Part shown: in pieces, positions 17,835 through 25,066 of the stretch
How positions within the stretch are numbered: the first letter of the stretch is position 1
Layout: every line of letters starts with the position of its first letter
Assembly: GCF_003144535.1 (NCBI RefSeq)
Contig: NZ_PHFJ01000012.1
Location: 114,524-178,523 of the forward strand
DNA length: 64,000 bases
Source of the DNA: Proteus penneri
GTDB taxonomy: Bacteria > Pseudomonadota > Gammaproteobacteria > Enterobacterales > Enterobacteriaceae
Direction of reading: 5' to 3'
Position numbers and translations under genes: made by a program
The notes under the pieces: generated by a model
Told to the model about the DNA's origin: nothing
The model's input: only the letters and a program-made list of their open reading frames with translations
Database searches by the model: none

Positions 17835-17876
17835 TATTACTCGCAAGTTTGAATTATTTTTTATAACTTCAATTGA

Positions 17877-19382
17877 CTAATCATCATGCTTCAACACTAT
17901 CTTCAAATACTCGTGTTTCCAATCACCATCAGACAGCTTATGTAAGCTCACAAAACCATCATGTTCTAGTGCACAGACACCGTCGTGCGACCTTACATAA
18001 TCATAAACTGCCCTACTCTCTAAGCCTTGAATCATGTGAGCGAGTAGCTTACGTCGCATCACATCACGACGCCATTTCTTCCACTCCCCATTTTTTGTTT
18101 TTCGCTTTGTGGTATTGAATGGCTGCCCAACCGCATTCACGACAGAAAGCCCATGCCTATTTTTCTTTCCTATTTTTAGATACTCGTCAATGAGTTGATT
18201 TATGCTTTCGCGTAGCTCTGTTGTTTCTAATTTCCAATGTTCCAGTATTTCTGATACATAATCGTCGGAATAGAGCTTTTGTAGCTTTTTCACCATACTT
18301 CCCTTCGCTGACAGACTAACAGAGCCTGCGTTAAATATAGTACCGTAGCGGATAGTTTTAACGAGATTATCATCTACCCCTAGAGTATCTTTGATAAAGT
18401 CAGTTTCTAGTACAGATAGTGAATCAGTGCTAATTCCATTTTCCTTGAATTCTTGCGCTAAGATAGCTAACTGACAGCTTTTAATATCATAATTATACCC
18501 GTTGGCTAAACATGCCCATTTCATCTTACTGGGTAAATATTGAAAGCCTGTCCCTATTTCAAAAGAACGGCTACCCACTTTGGCAGTTTTATACGCTTGT
18601 CGATACTCAACGATTAGCGGCATTTCACTAATCACCTTAACGCCCACATCCATCAAATGAGAGATAAAATTAAAATAAAAGCTCTTATTCTTCGCTGTAG
18701 GATGGTCATTACAATATTCTTGTAGTTTATCAAGGTTGATCGGTAATGCTTCGAGTTGTTGATACACACCGATAATGCGCTGTCTGAAATTGGCATTTTC
18801 GATGGCTCGTTTCGATGTTTTATGTTTAGGCGGCTTTACATTATAAGAGCTTTTTAACATCAGTTCATACAGTGTTTCGGGTTTCTTACGCTTATCAAAA
18901 ATATTCGTCAAATAGGTATAGCGATCTGTACGTTTAAGATAATCCTTTCGTTTACCGGGAAATAAGGCTTTAAGGACACTTTTAGATAAAGCAAATTCTC
19001 GGCACTTATGGGTTCCATAGCTATGTTGGATAATTTTAATAATTTTAGCTTGTTCTAAGCACTCTAAACCGCGTTCTAAGCCTAAATCGCGACTTTGCTT
19101 AAAAATCATAGGGAATTTCTCTTTCCCCAGTTCAGCGGAAAATGGCACAGAGTACGTCCACTTTTTATCTCCTTTAAACCTCGCTTTTTTCTTCGTATTT
19201 TTGCTAACCGTCGCACTACAGATAATATGCTGTAAGAATAAGGCAATTTCACTGTAATATTGAGGTTTATGACGTTGATCGACGGTATTATCAAAAGGAA
19301 CGCTCAAAACAATCGCTTTATAGGCTTCAACTGTAGCTTCTGTGACAAGAATGTTATCTTTGGTGATATATGCTGCTGTCAT
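17877..19382 (-). CDS. Divergent family-A polymerase-like protein
   Basis: A 501-residue protein. The C-terminal 200 residues align by eye with the family-A DNA polymerase palm: motif A YDIKSCQLAILA (D299), motif B VKTIRYGTIFNAG (K342, Y346, F350), AHMIQG (Q452), and motif C LEHDGF (H474-D475). Spacings (43 and 132 residues) match Pol I (about 53 and 123). The steric-gate Glu position after motif-A Asp is Gln304, and HDE is HDG. No exonuclease domain is seen; residues 1-290 are unassigned. It lies beside a Rep-like gene, suggesting element replication. Single-subunit RNA polymerase is a less good match. Confidence 0.6.
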   Translation of the reverse strand: MTAAYITKDNILVTEATVEAYKAIVLSVPFDNTVDQRHKPQYYSEIALFLQHIICSATVSKNTKKKARFKGDKKWTYSVPFSAELGKEKFPMIFKQSRDLGLERGLECLEQAKIIKIIQHSYGTHKCREFALSKSVLKALFPGKRKDYLKRTDRYTYLTNIFDKRKKPETLYELMLKSSYNVKPPKHKTSKRAIENANFRQRIIGVYQQLEALPINLDKLQEYCNDHPTAKNKSFYFNFISHLMDVGVKVISEMPLIVEYRQAYKTAKVGSRSFEIGTGFQYLPSKMKWACLANGYNYDIKSCQLAILAQEFKENGISTDSLSVLETDFIKDTLGVDDNLVKTIRYGTIFNAGSVSLSAKGSMVKKLQKLYSDDYVSEILEHWKLETTELRESINQLIDEYLKIGKKNRHGLSVVNAVGQPFNTTKRKTKNGEWKKWRRDVMRRKLLAHMIQGLESRAVYDYVRSHDGVCALEHDGFVSLHKLSDGDWKHEYLKIVLKHDD

Positions 19383-19753
19383 TTCAATTTACCATGTTGT
19401 TAATAGTAAATTGAATTACGCAAATGCATTTTTAATGGGGTTACCGCTACCCCCATTTTTTAGTAGATGATTAGAAAAACCGAGAAAGCGTCAAATACCC
19501 GTGCCAGCTACTCAAAACGATCCGTTAAGACGAACAACTCACGGTCTAGGCGAAAATAGCTACCCCCCAATATCCCCATACTATTGCCATATATAGATAA
19601 CGTTATATTCATAGCCATTATGCTTATGATGCTTGCTAAACTTGCTGTTATGCTGGTAACCAGCATTGATATATATTCATAATATTGTTATATGTTGAGC
19701 CGCCACACTATACTGCCGCAGCGACCCAACACCATCACCCTAAATGCGGGTTA
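19383..19753. other. Candidate origin/control region between polymerase and Rep genes
   Basis: A 370-bp region without a gene. It contains AATGGGG/CCCCATT (19434-19440 / 19451-19457) as a hairpin in the leader of the polymerase gene, a GCTACCCCC motif twice (19446 and 19559), AT-rich short repeats and a perfect palindrome at 19650-19666. It is the best location for a replication origin or for regulation of the polymerase gene. Confidence 0.4.
19650..19666. repeat. Perfect palindrome between Rep and polymerase genes
   Basis: ATGCTGG-TAA-CCAGCAT forms a 7-bp stem with a 3-base loop and no adjoining T run. In rolling-circle replicons Rep nicks within a hairpin of this size, so it is a candidate nick-site hairpin, or an operator. 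Confidence 0.4.
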
Positions 19754-20860
19754 TTAATACCCGTGCTTGAGAGCCCACTTTTCACGTAAACTCTTCTGCC
19801 AAAGAGCTGGAACTCCGAGAATGCCGAGCTTCTCAACCAATAAATGAAAGTCGCACCAAATTTCATCTTTATCGAAAAGATCAAATTGATTGCTTTTCAA
19901 TCTATTGTCTAGACGTTTAAAGATTTTTTTAACCTCATTTGGGTAGGTTTCCTTCACATAATCGCGTAACTCAGGTAATGTCATGCCCGACAGTAGTGAC
20001 TCCCAATCTAAATCCCCTTTTTTGGTGCGCAATGGCTTTTTATAGAACCCAATACGTTCCAGCAAATTGTGAAGATTGCGAATATCTCGTAATAATAGCG
20101 CTTGACTTCTCGGTTTATAACGAACTTCTAAGCGCAGGAAACGACGGTAATTCTGTATTTCGCGCCAATTAGCGGTTATCAGTTGTATGTCGCCTTTACT
20201 AAGAGAGTCTAAATCATCACCAACATCCACCTTCTCATAGCACGCGGCATGATACTCAGATTTACCGCTACCAAGACGTTGCCCTTGAAACTCGCCTTCA
20301 CTTGAGTAACGTTCGCCACAACATGCCCCCTTAAAACCAATATGATAGTCTGAGAGACGCATATCATATATGTCTAAAGCATAATCAATGCGAGTCACCC
20401 ATGCGCTTTTCAATATTTTATATAGATACTTACCTAGGCGCTTCTTCTTTCCTAAATAAAGAACTAATTTATTAATATCATCAAAAGAAAAATGTTGAGG
20501 ACTGAATTCAAATCTAACAGCACCTCTTCCTTGATATTTATCTGTTTTCTTGAAATCGATTTCAGTCGGCATATAATAAATCATAAATGCTTGCTTCGGA
20601 TTATATTTGTTTTTTATTTTAATTTGATAGCGATACAATTTCTTAATATATTTACTTTTCGTTTTTCTTCTTCTAATTGAATAAAAACGACTGCCTTTCA
20701 TCTTATTTAATCTATCGAACAATTCATCGGTATCATCAATTTCAAGATCACCTACAATACTAAGTTTATCTATTCTATGCATCATTTCGTAATGACCTAA
20801 TTCATGAGGAATAGCAATTGATTTCTTCAAATTATCAAGCTTCTCTTTAGAGATAGACAT
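19754..20860 (-). CDS. Replication initiator-like protein (Rep_trans family type)
   Basis: A 368-residue protein, start chosen at 20860 (MSISKEK) because GGGGG lies just upstream. It shows the order typical of Rep_trans/phage replication initiation proteins: VTRIDYALDIYD near residue 160, SEYHAACYEK near 205 and FLRLEVRYK near 245. These proteins nick one strand to start rolling-circle replication. The downstream gene encodes a polymerase-like protein. The start overlaps a leader ORF by 14 bp, implying translational coupling, and the leader contains a 78-bp tandem duplication. Confidence 0.68.
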   Translation of the reverse strand: MSISKEKLDNLKKSIAIPHELGHYEMMHRIDKLSIVGDLEIDDTDELFDRLNKMKGSRFYSIRRRKTKSKYIKKLYRYQIKIKNKYNPKQAFMIYYMPTEIDFKKTDKYQGRGAVRFEFSPQHFSFDDINKLVLYLGKKKRLGKYLYKILKSAWVTRIDYALDIYDMRLSDYHIGFKGACCGERYSSEGEFQGQRLGSGKSEYHAACYEKVDVGDDLDSLSKGDIQLITANWREIQNYRRFLRLEVRYKPRSQALLLRDIRNLHNLLERIGFYKKPLRTKKGDLDWESLLSGMTLPELRDYVKETYPNEVKKIFKRLDNRLKSNQFDLFDKDEIWCDFHLLVEKLGILGVPALWQKSLREKWALKHGY

Positions 20861-21020
20861 AGCTACCCCCATCACTTACTTGAATATTATTATTCTCTAT
20901 ATAATCATATAAAGGGGTCATAGCAGGCTTATAGACATAGCTACCCCCATCACTTACTTGAATATTATTATTCTCTATATAATCATATAAAGGGGTCATA
21001 GCAGGCTTATAGAACCACAT
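20847..21020 (-). CDS. Leader peptide with an in-frame duplicated 26-residue unit
   Basis: A 57-codon ORF beginning MWFYKPAMTPLYDYIE. A GGAGGGG site sits about 10 bases before its ATG at 21020, inside the end of the AlpA gene. It consists of a 26-residue unit (KPAMTPLYD...SYVY) repeated twice in frame. Its stop lies 14 bp beyond the Rep start codon. Short coupled leader peptides upstream of rep genes control copy number in several plasmid families; the same is inferred here. Confidence 0.55.
   Translation of the reverse strand: MWFYKPAMTPLYDYIENNNIQVSDGGSYVYKPAMTPLYDYIENNNIQVSDGGSYVYL
20853..21008. repeat. 78-bp tandem duplication in the Rep leader
   Basis: Units 20853-20930 and 20931-21008 are identical, with a 5-base start of a third. 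Each unit carries the Rep-type initiation region (GGGGGT then ATG), so the upstream copy could also initiate a short peptide. The length is a multiple of three, keeping the leader ORF open. Confidence 0.9.
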
Positions 21021-21022
21021 AA

Positions 21023-21220
21023 TTATTGCCCCTCCTTTTTTACGCATTTTTCACACCATTGAACTATTTCGCTCGCTTTCCAACGAACCGAGCGTCCAGA
21101 TGCGGTCAATGAATATTGCGCAGGAAAATCGCCTGCCTTTATCCAACGGTATAAGGTCGCGCGTGAAACCTGAGTGATTTCTAAAACTTGTTTAAGAGTC
21201 AAAAATGTATCTTGTTGCAT
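21023..21220 (-). CDS. AlpA-family HTH regulator
   Basis: A 65-residue AlpA/excisionase-type winged HTH protein: LTLKQVLEITQVSRATLYRWIKAG, FPAQYSLTASGRSVRW and ASEIVQW are the family's conserved blocks. AlpA proteins act as excisionase-like factors or activators in islands of P4/CP4-57 type. AAGGAT precedes the ATG. It is first in a leftward operon AlpA - leader - Rep - polymerase and divergent from the ribbon-helix-helix-like gene across a palindrome array. Confidence 0.9.
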   Translation of the reverse strand: MQQDTFLTLKQVLEITQVSRATLYRWIKAGDFPAQYSLTASGRSVRWKASEIVQWCEKCVKKEGQ

Positions 21221-21289
21221 AACTAATCCTTAATCGTAATGCATCACGACGATGCGATTAGGGATTTACAACTTCCAATACGTACCTTA

Positions 21290-21472
21290 TGACGGTCACA
21301 ACAATCAAAAAGTTAGATTAAGTGACGGTCATAGTGATTTTCTGGAATAAATTTGCTAAAATTTTTTAAAACTTTAGTGACTGTCACAAAAACATTAAGT
21401 CTTCTATAAATTATGACAGTCACAATTACTGATGTACTTTTAGTAAGTCACTGAAGTATTGAGTGACTGTCA
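21290..21472. promoter_or_regulatory. Array of five TGACNGTCA palindromes (operator region)
   Basis: Perfect palindromes at 21290-21298, 21323-21331, 21378-21386, 21414-21422 and 21464-21472, most extended as GTGACNGTCACAA, plus a half-site near 21447. They fill the divergent promoter region between AlpA and the RHH-like gene. Multiple short palindromes are typical targets of ribbon-helix-helix repressors. They could also be Rep-binding iterons. Confidence 0.75.
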
Positions 21473-21487
21473 CAAAGAGGATTCGTT

Positions 21488-22081
21488 ATGGCAAAACCAA
21501 GAAAAGGCAAAAAGAATGATGATCGTGAAAGAGCAAAAACAAGCAGAGAAAAAAGGAAAGAGGATTTAGGCGCACCATTCACCATTAACATGCATGATAA
21601 AAATAAAAAAAGATTGAGAGAAATATGTGTTCATTTTGGTCATGACGGAATGATGGAAAGAGAAAAAGGCACAGGAAGAATTTTCAGCCAAATAATTATG
21701 AATGTTGTCGATTACTATTATATTACCACAGTTATTGAACCTAAAAATGACAATGTAAAATTATTAATAAAAACATTTAAGAGAATCTGGAAGCTTTTCA
21801 ATTTAAAAAATAACAATTTAATTCTTAAACACAAACACTTACTTATTAAGGATAAAAATCTTGATGGAAACATCAATCTCATAAAAAAGGAAAAAGAGAG
21901 AGAAAAAGTTGAAGAAATACTGAAATCAATCGCAAAATACATGACTGAAAATAAATATTACATCCCTCCATATTTATTTAATAATAAGTTTGATGCAAGA
22001 GATAAAAAAAAATGGGAACCTAAAGATGTTTTATATTTATTAGATACTCAAGGTGTTATCAGTAAAATACAAAAAATGTAA
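21488..22081 (+). CDS. Ribbon-helix-helix-like protein, probable copy/transcription regulator
   Basis: A 197-residue basic protein. After a lysine/arginine-rich N-terminus, residues about 30-80 read APFTINMHDKNKKRL, ICVHFG and IFSQIIMNVVDYYY: a strand followed by two helices, as in RHH proteins. The rest is a lysine-rich helical region without a recognised domain. It lies just after five TGACNGTCA palindromes, suggesting autoregulation and control of the divergent AlpA-Rep operon. Assignment rests on pattern and context. Confidence 0.5.
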   Translation: MAKPRKGKKNDDRERAKTSREKRKEDLGAPFTINMHDKNKKRLREICVHFGHDGMMEREKGTGRIFSQIIMNVVDYYYITTVIEPKNDNVKLLIKTFKRIWKLFNLKNNNLILKHKHLLIKDKNLDGNINLIKKEKEREKVEEILKSIAKYMTENKYYIPPYLFNNKFDARDKKKWEPKDVLYLLDTQGVISKIQKM

Positions 22082-22092
22082 AAGCAATCTAC

Positions 22093-22614
22093 TTATAAAG
22101 GTGATATTTCAACCCAATATATTGATTCACTATACAACCGCCGTACCTTGTTACCTCGTAAACCATAACGGGTGCGGCTTACCCTGTCTTGCTGGTGGCT
22201 ATCAAAGAAATAGAGATAGTCACTGTCGATACGCTCCACCAGCGACCAATGCCACTGGTCACCCAATAAAATAAGCCGACGTGACGTTGTATGAGCACCG
22301 AGGAATGCCTGACAAGCAGACAGTATTTTTTGTGTGGTCAATCCATCTTTGTAACGAAATGGCATGCTGATGTGTAGAGGGGCTTGTGATGGGTATTTTG
22401 AGGCTAGTCGCTTAATCAAGTAATCCATTTCTGGAATATCAATACCTTGGGTTAAACACTTGTACAGTGACCAGTATTCGCTGTATTCACGCAAAAGATA
22501 ATTAAATAACGGGCGGGGCTTAATGCGGTCGCCATAGAACCATTTACTCATATTCACCAGACTGTAAATCCCACAGAGGCAATCTAAATCCCCTTGCTTG
22601 GACGGTATCAACAT
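22093..22614 (-). CDS. Cysteine-peptidase-like protein
   Basis: A 173-residue protein with papain/C39-like features: Q7 near the N-terminus, DCLCGIYSLVNM with Cys12 and Cys14 at a helix start, a later QWHWSLVERI with the candidate catalytic His, and YFFDSHQQD with Asp. Order Gln-Cys-His-Asp fits a papain-fold peptidase. No leader, membrane segment or partner transporter is seen. It follows the DUF2787 gene by about 70 bp in the same direction. Substrate unknown; a defence or toxin role is possible but not shown. Confidence 0.5.
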   Translation of the reverse strand: MLIPSKQGDLDCLCGIYSLVNMSKWFYGDRIKPRPLFNYLLREYSEYWSLYKCLTQGIDIPEMDYLIKRLASKYPSQAPLHISMPFRYKDGLTTQKILSACQAFLGAHTTSRRLILLGDQWHWSLVERIDSDYLYFFDSHQQDRVSRTRYGLRGNKVRRLYSESIYWVEISPL

Positions 22615-22684
22615 CAACTCAAACCTTCTATTGATTGTACTGTACTTAATGGAATCACCAGCGCTGGTATTATTTTTTACTTAA

Positions 22685-23119
22685 TTAGTGGGTTTCCCAC
22701 TGAATACTGACTTCATAACATTTCATTTTGTGGTATTGAATAAAATTACGTTGCCACAGTTCAAACATTGCTCCGCCCTCTTCTTCATCAATATCACCCA
22801 TCATAAAATGATAAACATAACCTTGCGACCAACAAATATCGAGTTCCTTTTCAAGCTCAGGATAATAGTTCCCCATGAATGAAAAATCAGTCACATAATC
22901 AAACTGCCATTGCTCATGGAGCCGCAACAAGCGTATTTCGACAGGATGGAAACCACCTGTTTCAGCACTATACAATGGGTCTCGAAAATTCATTGTAACC
23001 GCCTGAACAAGGCTTAAATCAATCTCTGAGTTAATCACTGAATTATTCAGTTCATGTAATAACAATTGGCTAAAAGCTTGTGCGATAGGCAAGCGTAGCC
23101 CTGACTGATGAATAGTCAT
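22685..23119 (-). CDS. DUF2787 family protein
   Basis: A 144-residue protein with the DUF2787 pattern: ETGGFHPVEIRLLRLHEQW, then YVTDFSFMGNYYPELEKE, and a C-terminal FELWQRNFIQYHKMKCYEV. Members are common in integrative elements and islands of gamma-proteobacteria and have no known function. AAGGC lies before the ATG at 23119. It probably shares a transcript with the cysteine-peptidase-like gene. Confidence 0.78.
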   Translation of the reverse strand: MTIHQSGLRLPIAQAFSQLLLHELNNSVINSEIDLSLVQAVTMNFRDPLYSAETGGFHPVEIRLLRLHEQWQFDYVTDFSFMGNYYPELEKELDICWSQGYVYHFMMGDIDEEEGGAMFELWQRNFIQYHKMKCYEVSIQWETH

Positions 23120-23368
23120 ATAAAGTTGCCTTTAAATAAAAAAGTAAAAATAAACTGTTAAGCAAAACCCAATCATATTTTGGGTATAGTGCCATGCTAA
23201 TATTTTACCATAACCACTAGCAAAGTAAAGCAATTTATTATTAATAATCAGGTAGTTACATACATTTAGCCATCATTGCTATTTTGATATATCTACCGTA
23301 ATTTTTATTTATGGCGGGGAATATTGATGTGGAAAGTGAATGAAATAATAGAAACGTCAAAGGGAAAA
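23120..23368. other. Intergenic region without recognised features
   Basis: About 250 bp between the DUF2787 gene and the lipoprotein terminator. It should contain the DUF2787 promoter; nothing else stands out. Confidence 0.4.
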
Positions 23369-23394
23369 ATGCCAACCTAATAATAGGCTGGCAT
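23369..23394 (-). terminator. Terminator after the island lipoprotein gene
   Basis: ATGCCAACCTA pairs with TAGGCTGGCAT with one mismatch and an ATAA loop; a T run follows on the minus strand. It lies 6 bp beyond the stop of the leftward lipoprotein gene. Confidence 0.75.
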
Positions 23395-23399
23395 AGCAA

Positions 23400-23711
23400 T
23401 TAACCGTTGAGTAACGTAACAACAAAACTTTTTTTATCATCCGTGAGCTGCACAGAATAAATTACCGTGACGGAGCCTGCTTTTCCCGTTGCTTCGGCAG
23501 CACAAAGATAAACGCCTCGTTCTGCATTTTGGCGTTGAGTTCGCACATTCTCAAGCTGCTCATACATCGCCCAACCGACATGTTGATTGACCACTTGTAA
23601 CGCTAATGCTTTTGCACCATCACTGTTACAATTAACGGTGCTCTCATTACATCCCGTTAAACCAACCATCGCCGTTAATACGCTTAATTTCATCCACTGG
23701 TTAAGTTTCAT
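23400..23711 (-). CDS. Island lipoprotein related to the chromosomal one at 12088-12435
   Basis: A 103-residue protein with lipobox VGLTGC. The mature part shares with the chromosomal lipoprotein the pattern NCNS..AK.L, VRTQR, YLCAAE, and KKSFVV near the end. Two further cysteines (CN and LCAAE) are conserved in both and may form a disulfide. It is followed by a terminator and preceded by a small membrane-protein gene. Function unknown. Confidence 0.72.
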   Translation of the reverse strand: MKLNQWMKLSVLTAMVGLTGCNESTVNCNSDGAKALALQVVNQHVGWAMYEQLENVRTQRQNAERGVYLCAAEATGKAGSVTVIYSVQLTDDKKSFVVTLLNG

Positions 23712-23726
23712 TTTTACATTGTCACC

Positions 23727-24068
23727 TTACAGCAGAAAATTTACGGTTATTCCTGCTAATATATCGAGTGCAATCACAACCAACGCCGCGTAATACCAAG
23801 CACGACGATTCTGTATTTTCACGATAAAGTAAAAACAGCAAACATCCCAAATAAGAATCAATGCTTCTACTTTATTCAATGTCACCTTTTTAGTAATAAA
23901 AAATTCAACGATATTTAAGAATAAAATCGGTAAAAACCAAAATAGCCAAAAGGTTTTAGCTAATCCAAAGCCACCGTTGAGCAAACGCTGTTTAAATAAA
24001 GCTGGATCATTTAATCCTTTTGCTTCGTTTTCTTCTCGGATTTTTTGCAATTTATTTTTGATAGACAT
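23727..24068 (-). CDS. Small inner-membrane protein
   Basis: A 113-residue protein with a charged N-terminus (residues 1-30) and about three membrane helices: WLFWFLPILFLNIVEFFI, ALILIWDVCCFYFIV and YYAALVVIALDILAG. I do not recognise the family with confidence. It is 15 bp upstream of the lipoprotein gene and probably co-transcribed with it. Confidence 0.6.
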   Translation of the reverse strand: MSIKNKLQKIREENEAKGLNDPALFKQRLLNGGFGLAKTFWLFWFLPILFLNIVEFFITKKVTLNKVEALILIWDVCCFYFIVKIQNRRAWYYAALVVIALDILAGITVNFLL

Positions 24069-24166
24069 GACTGTTCCTTCAATTAAATGAATTAAGGTTT
24101 TTTTCCATGATGTTGACGCCAGAATCGGTGCAATGCCTTACCGGTAGGCAAGGGTAAATATTTAGG

Positions 24167-24451
24167 CTATTTCAATGACCTTCTATGATTATTAGAGGGT
24201 GATTTACTGGCGTAACGACTCGGCCATATTGTTTCAGGAGCCGTGCCAATCACATCCGCAATAATCTGTTCAGCTCTTGGGTACGCTCTCTCTAGCGCAT
24301 TATTCAACGTCCGAGAAGAAAGCCCATACTCACGAGACAATTGCGCTAGTGTGACCCCTTTTTTATGCAAAGCCGCCACAATATCCGCACGGTGCCAATC
24401 CGCAGCGCTTCCTTTTCGGGGCTTTTTTTGAGATGCTACAGGGTTAGACAT
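24167..24451 (-). CDS. Ner/SfsB-like phage-type regulator
   Basis: A 94-residue protein with the Ner/Nlp HTH: WHRADIVAALHKKGVTLAQL, YGLSSRTLNNAL and APETIWPSRY. Ner proteins of Mu-like phages repress the early promoter and lysogenic switch. The start at 24451 is used because the longer frame lacks a site. It is divergent from a Mu-type HTH gene, the same arrangement of regulators as in Mu-like phages. There is no Mu transposase or structural gene nearby. Confidence 0.85.
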   Translation of the reverse strand: MSNPVASQKKPRKGSAADWHRADIVAALHKKGVTLAQLSREYGLSSRTLNNALERAYPRAEQIIADVIGTAPETIWPSRYASKSPSNNHRRSLK

Positions 24452-24588
24452 AGTAATAACTCCACTGTTTAATTCCTCGTCTATTAAAAACCAATTAAAG
24501 GGAATTATCAATAGATATCTTTATGATTTTAACATCTTTCTAGTGCGGTTATTTTATCCTTTTGATATGTATGGAATTTATAAAAATC

Positions 24589-25005
24589 ATGACTGATAAA
24601 AAACAACTAACTGAAATGGATAATGCACCCAAGCTCTGGTTTACCAGTGGGGAGCTAGCTGCTATAGGAAAAGAAAAAGCTGACGATCCAACACGTTACC
24701 CTGAATATAAAGATATGGATATCCCGACGACAGCGAAAGGCGTTAGAGTCCGTCTAGAGTCAATCACAGCTCTTTATCCCCACTTTCGCAAGAAGAACCC
24801 TAATAAGCGTGGCGACCTCTATCATATTGATGCCTTTAAGGTGATCCTAAATACCGATGAAAAAGAGTTCATCAAGCAGAACACGCTATCTTCTGAAAGT
24901 GCAGATCTTAACCTTTTACTTGAAATCTACAAATCACTGTCAGTTGAGAAAAGAAAAGCGTTATTAAAAAATGCACTCACAATGAAACAGGAAGAATTGG
25001 ATTAG
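24589..25005 (+). CDS. Protein with Mu-type DNA-binding HTH domain
   Basis: A 138-residue protein. Residues about 12-65 (LWFTSGELAAIG, TTAKGVRVRL) resemble the HTH shared by Mu transposase N-terminus and Mu repressor. The C-terminal part is helical (LEIYKSLSVEKRKALLKNA), as in small repressors. The start at 24589 is a guess; a TTG-started extension to 24562 is open. Divergent from Ner-like, it could be a repressor kept from a Mu-like phage. Confidence 0.55.
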   Translation: MTDKKQLTEMDNAPKLWFTSGELAAIGKEKADDPTRYPEYKDMDIPTTAKGVRVRLESITALYPHFRKKNPNKRGDLYHIDAFKVILNTDEKEFIKQNTLSSESADLNLLLEIYKSLSVEKRKALLKNALTMKQEELD

Positions 25006-25066
25006 TATCTTTTGATATCTTTTGTTATTTTAATAACTGTATTTTCGTCACTAACTCAGAGGCACT

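Noticed and set aside
17877..19382. Single-subunit T7-type RNA polymerase
   Set aside because: Motif B has Y-G after K in the Pol A pattern and an MIQG block like MQG of Pol I, which fit family A better; kept only as an alternative.
20853..21008. CRISPR or iteron array
   Set aside because: Only two direct 78-bp units without spacers, and in frame with a leader ORF; a tandem duplication is a better explanation.
21290..21472. CRISPR-like spacing of TGACNGTCA motifs
   Set aside because: Repeats are 9-bp palindromes with irregular spacing and no cas genes; operator sites fit better.
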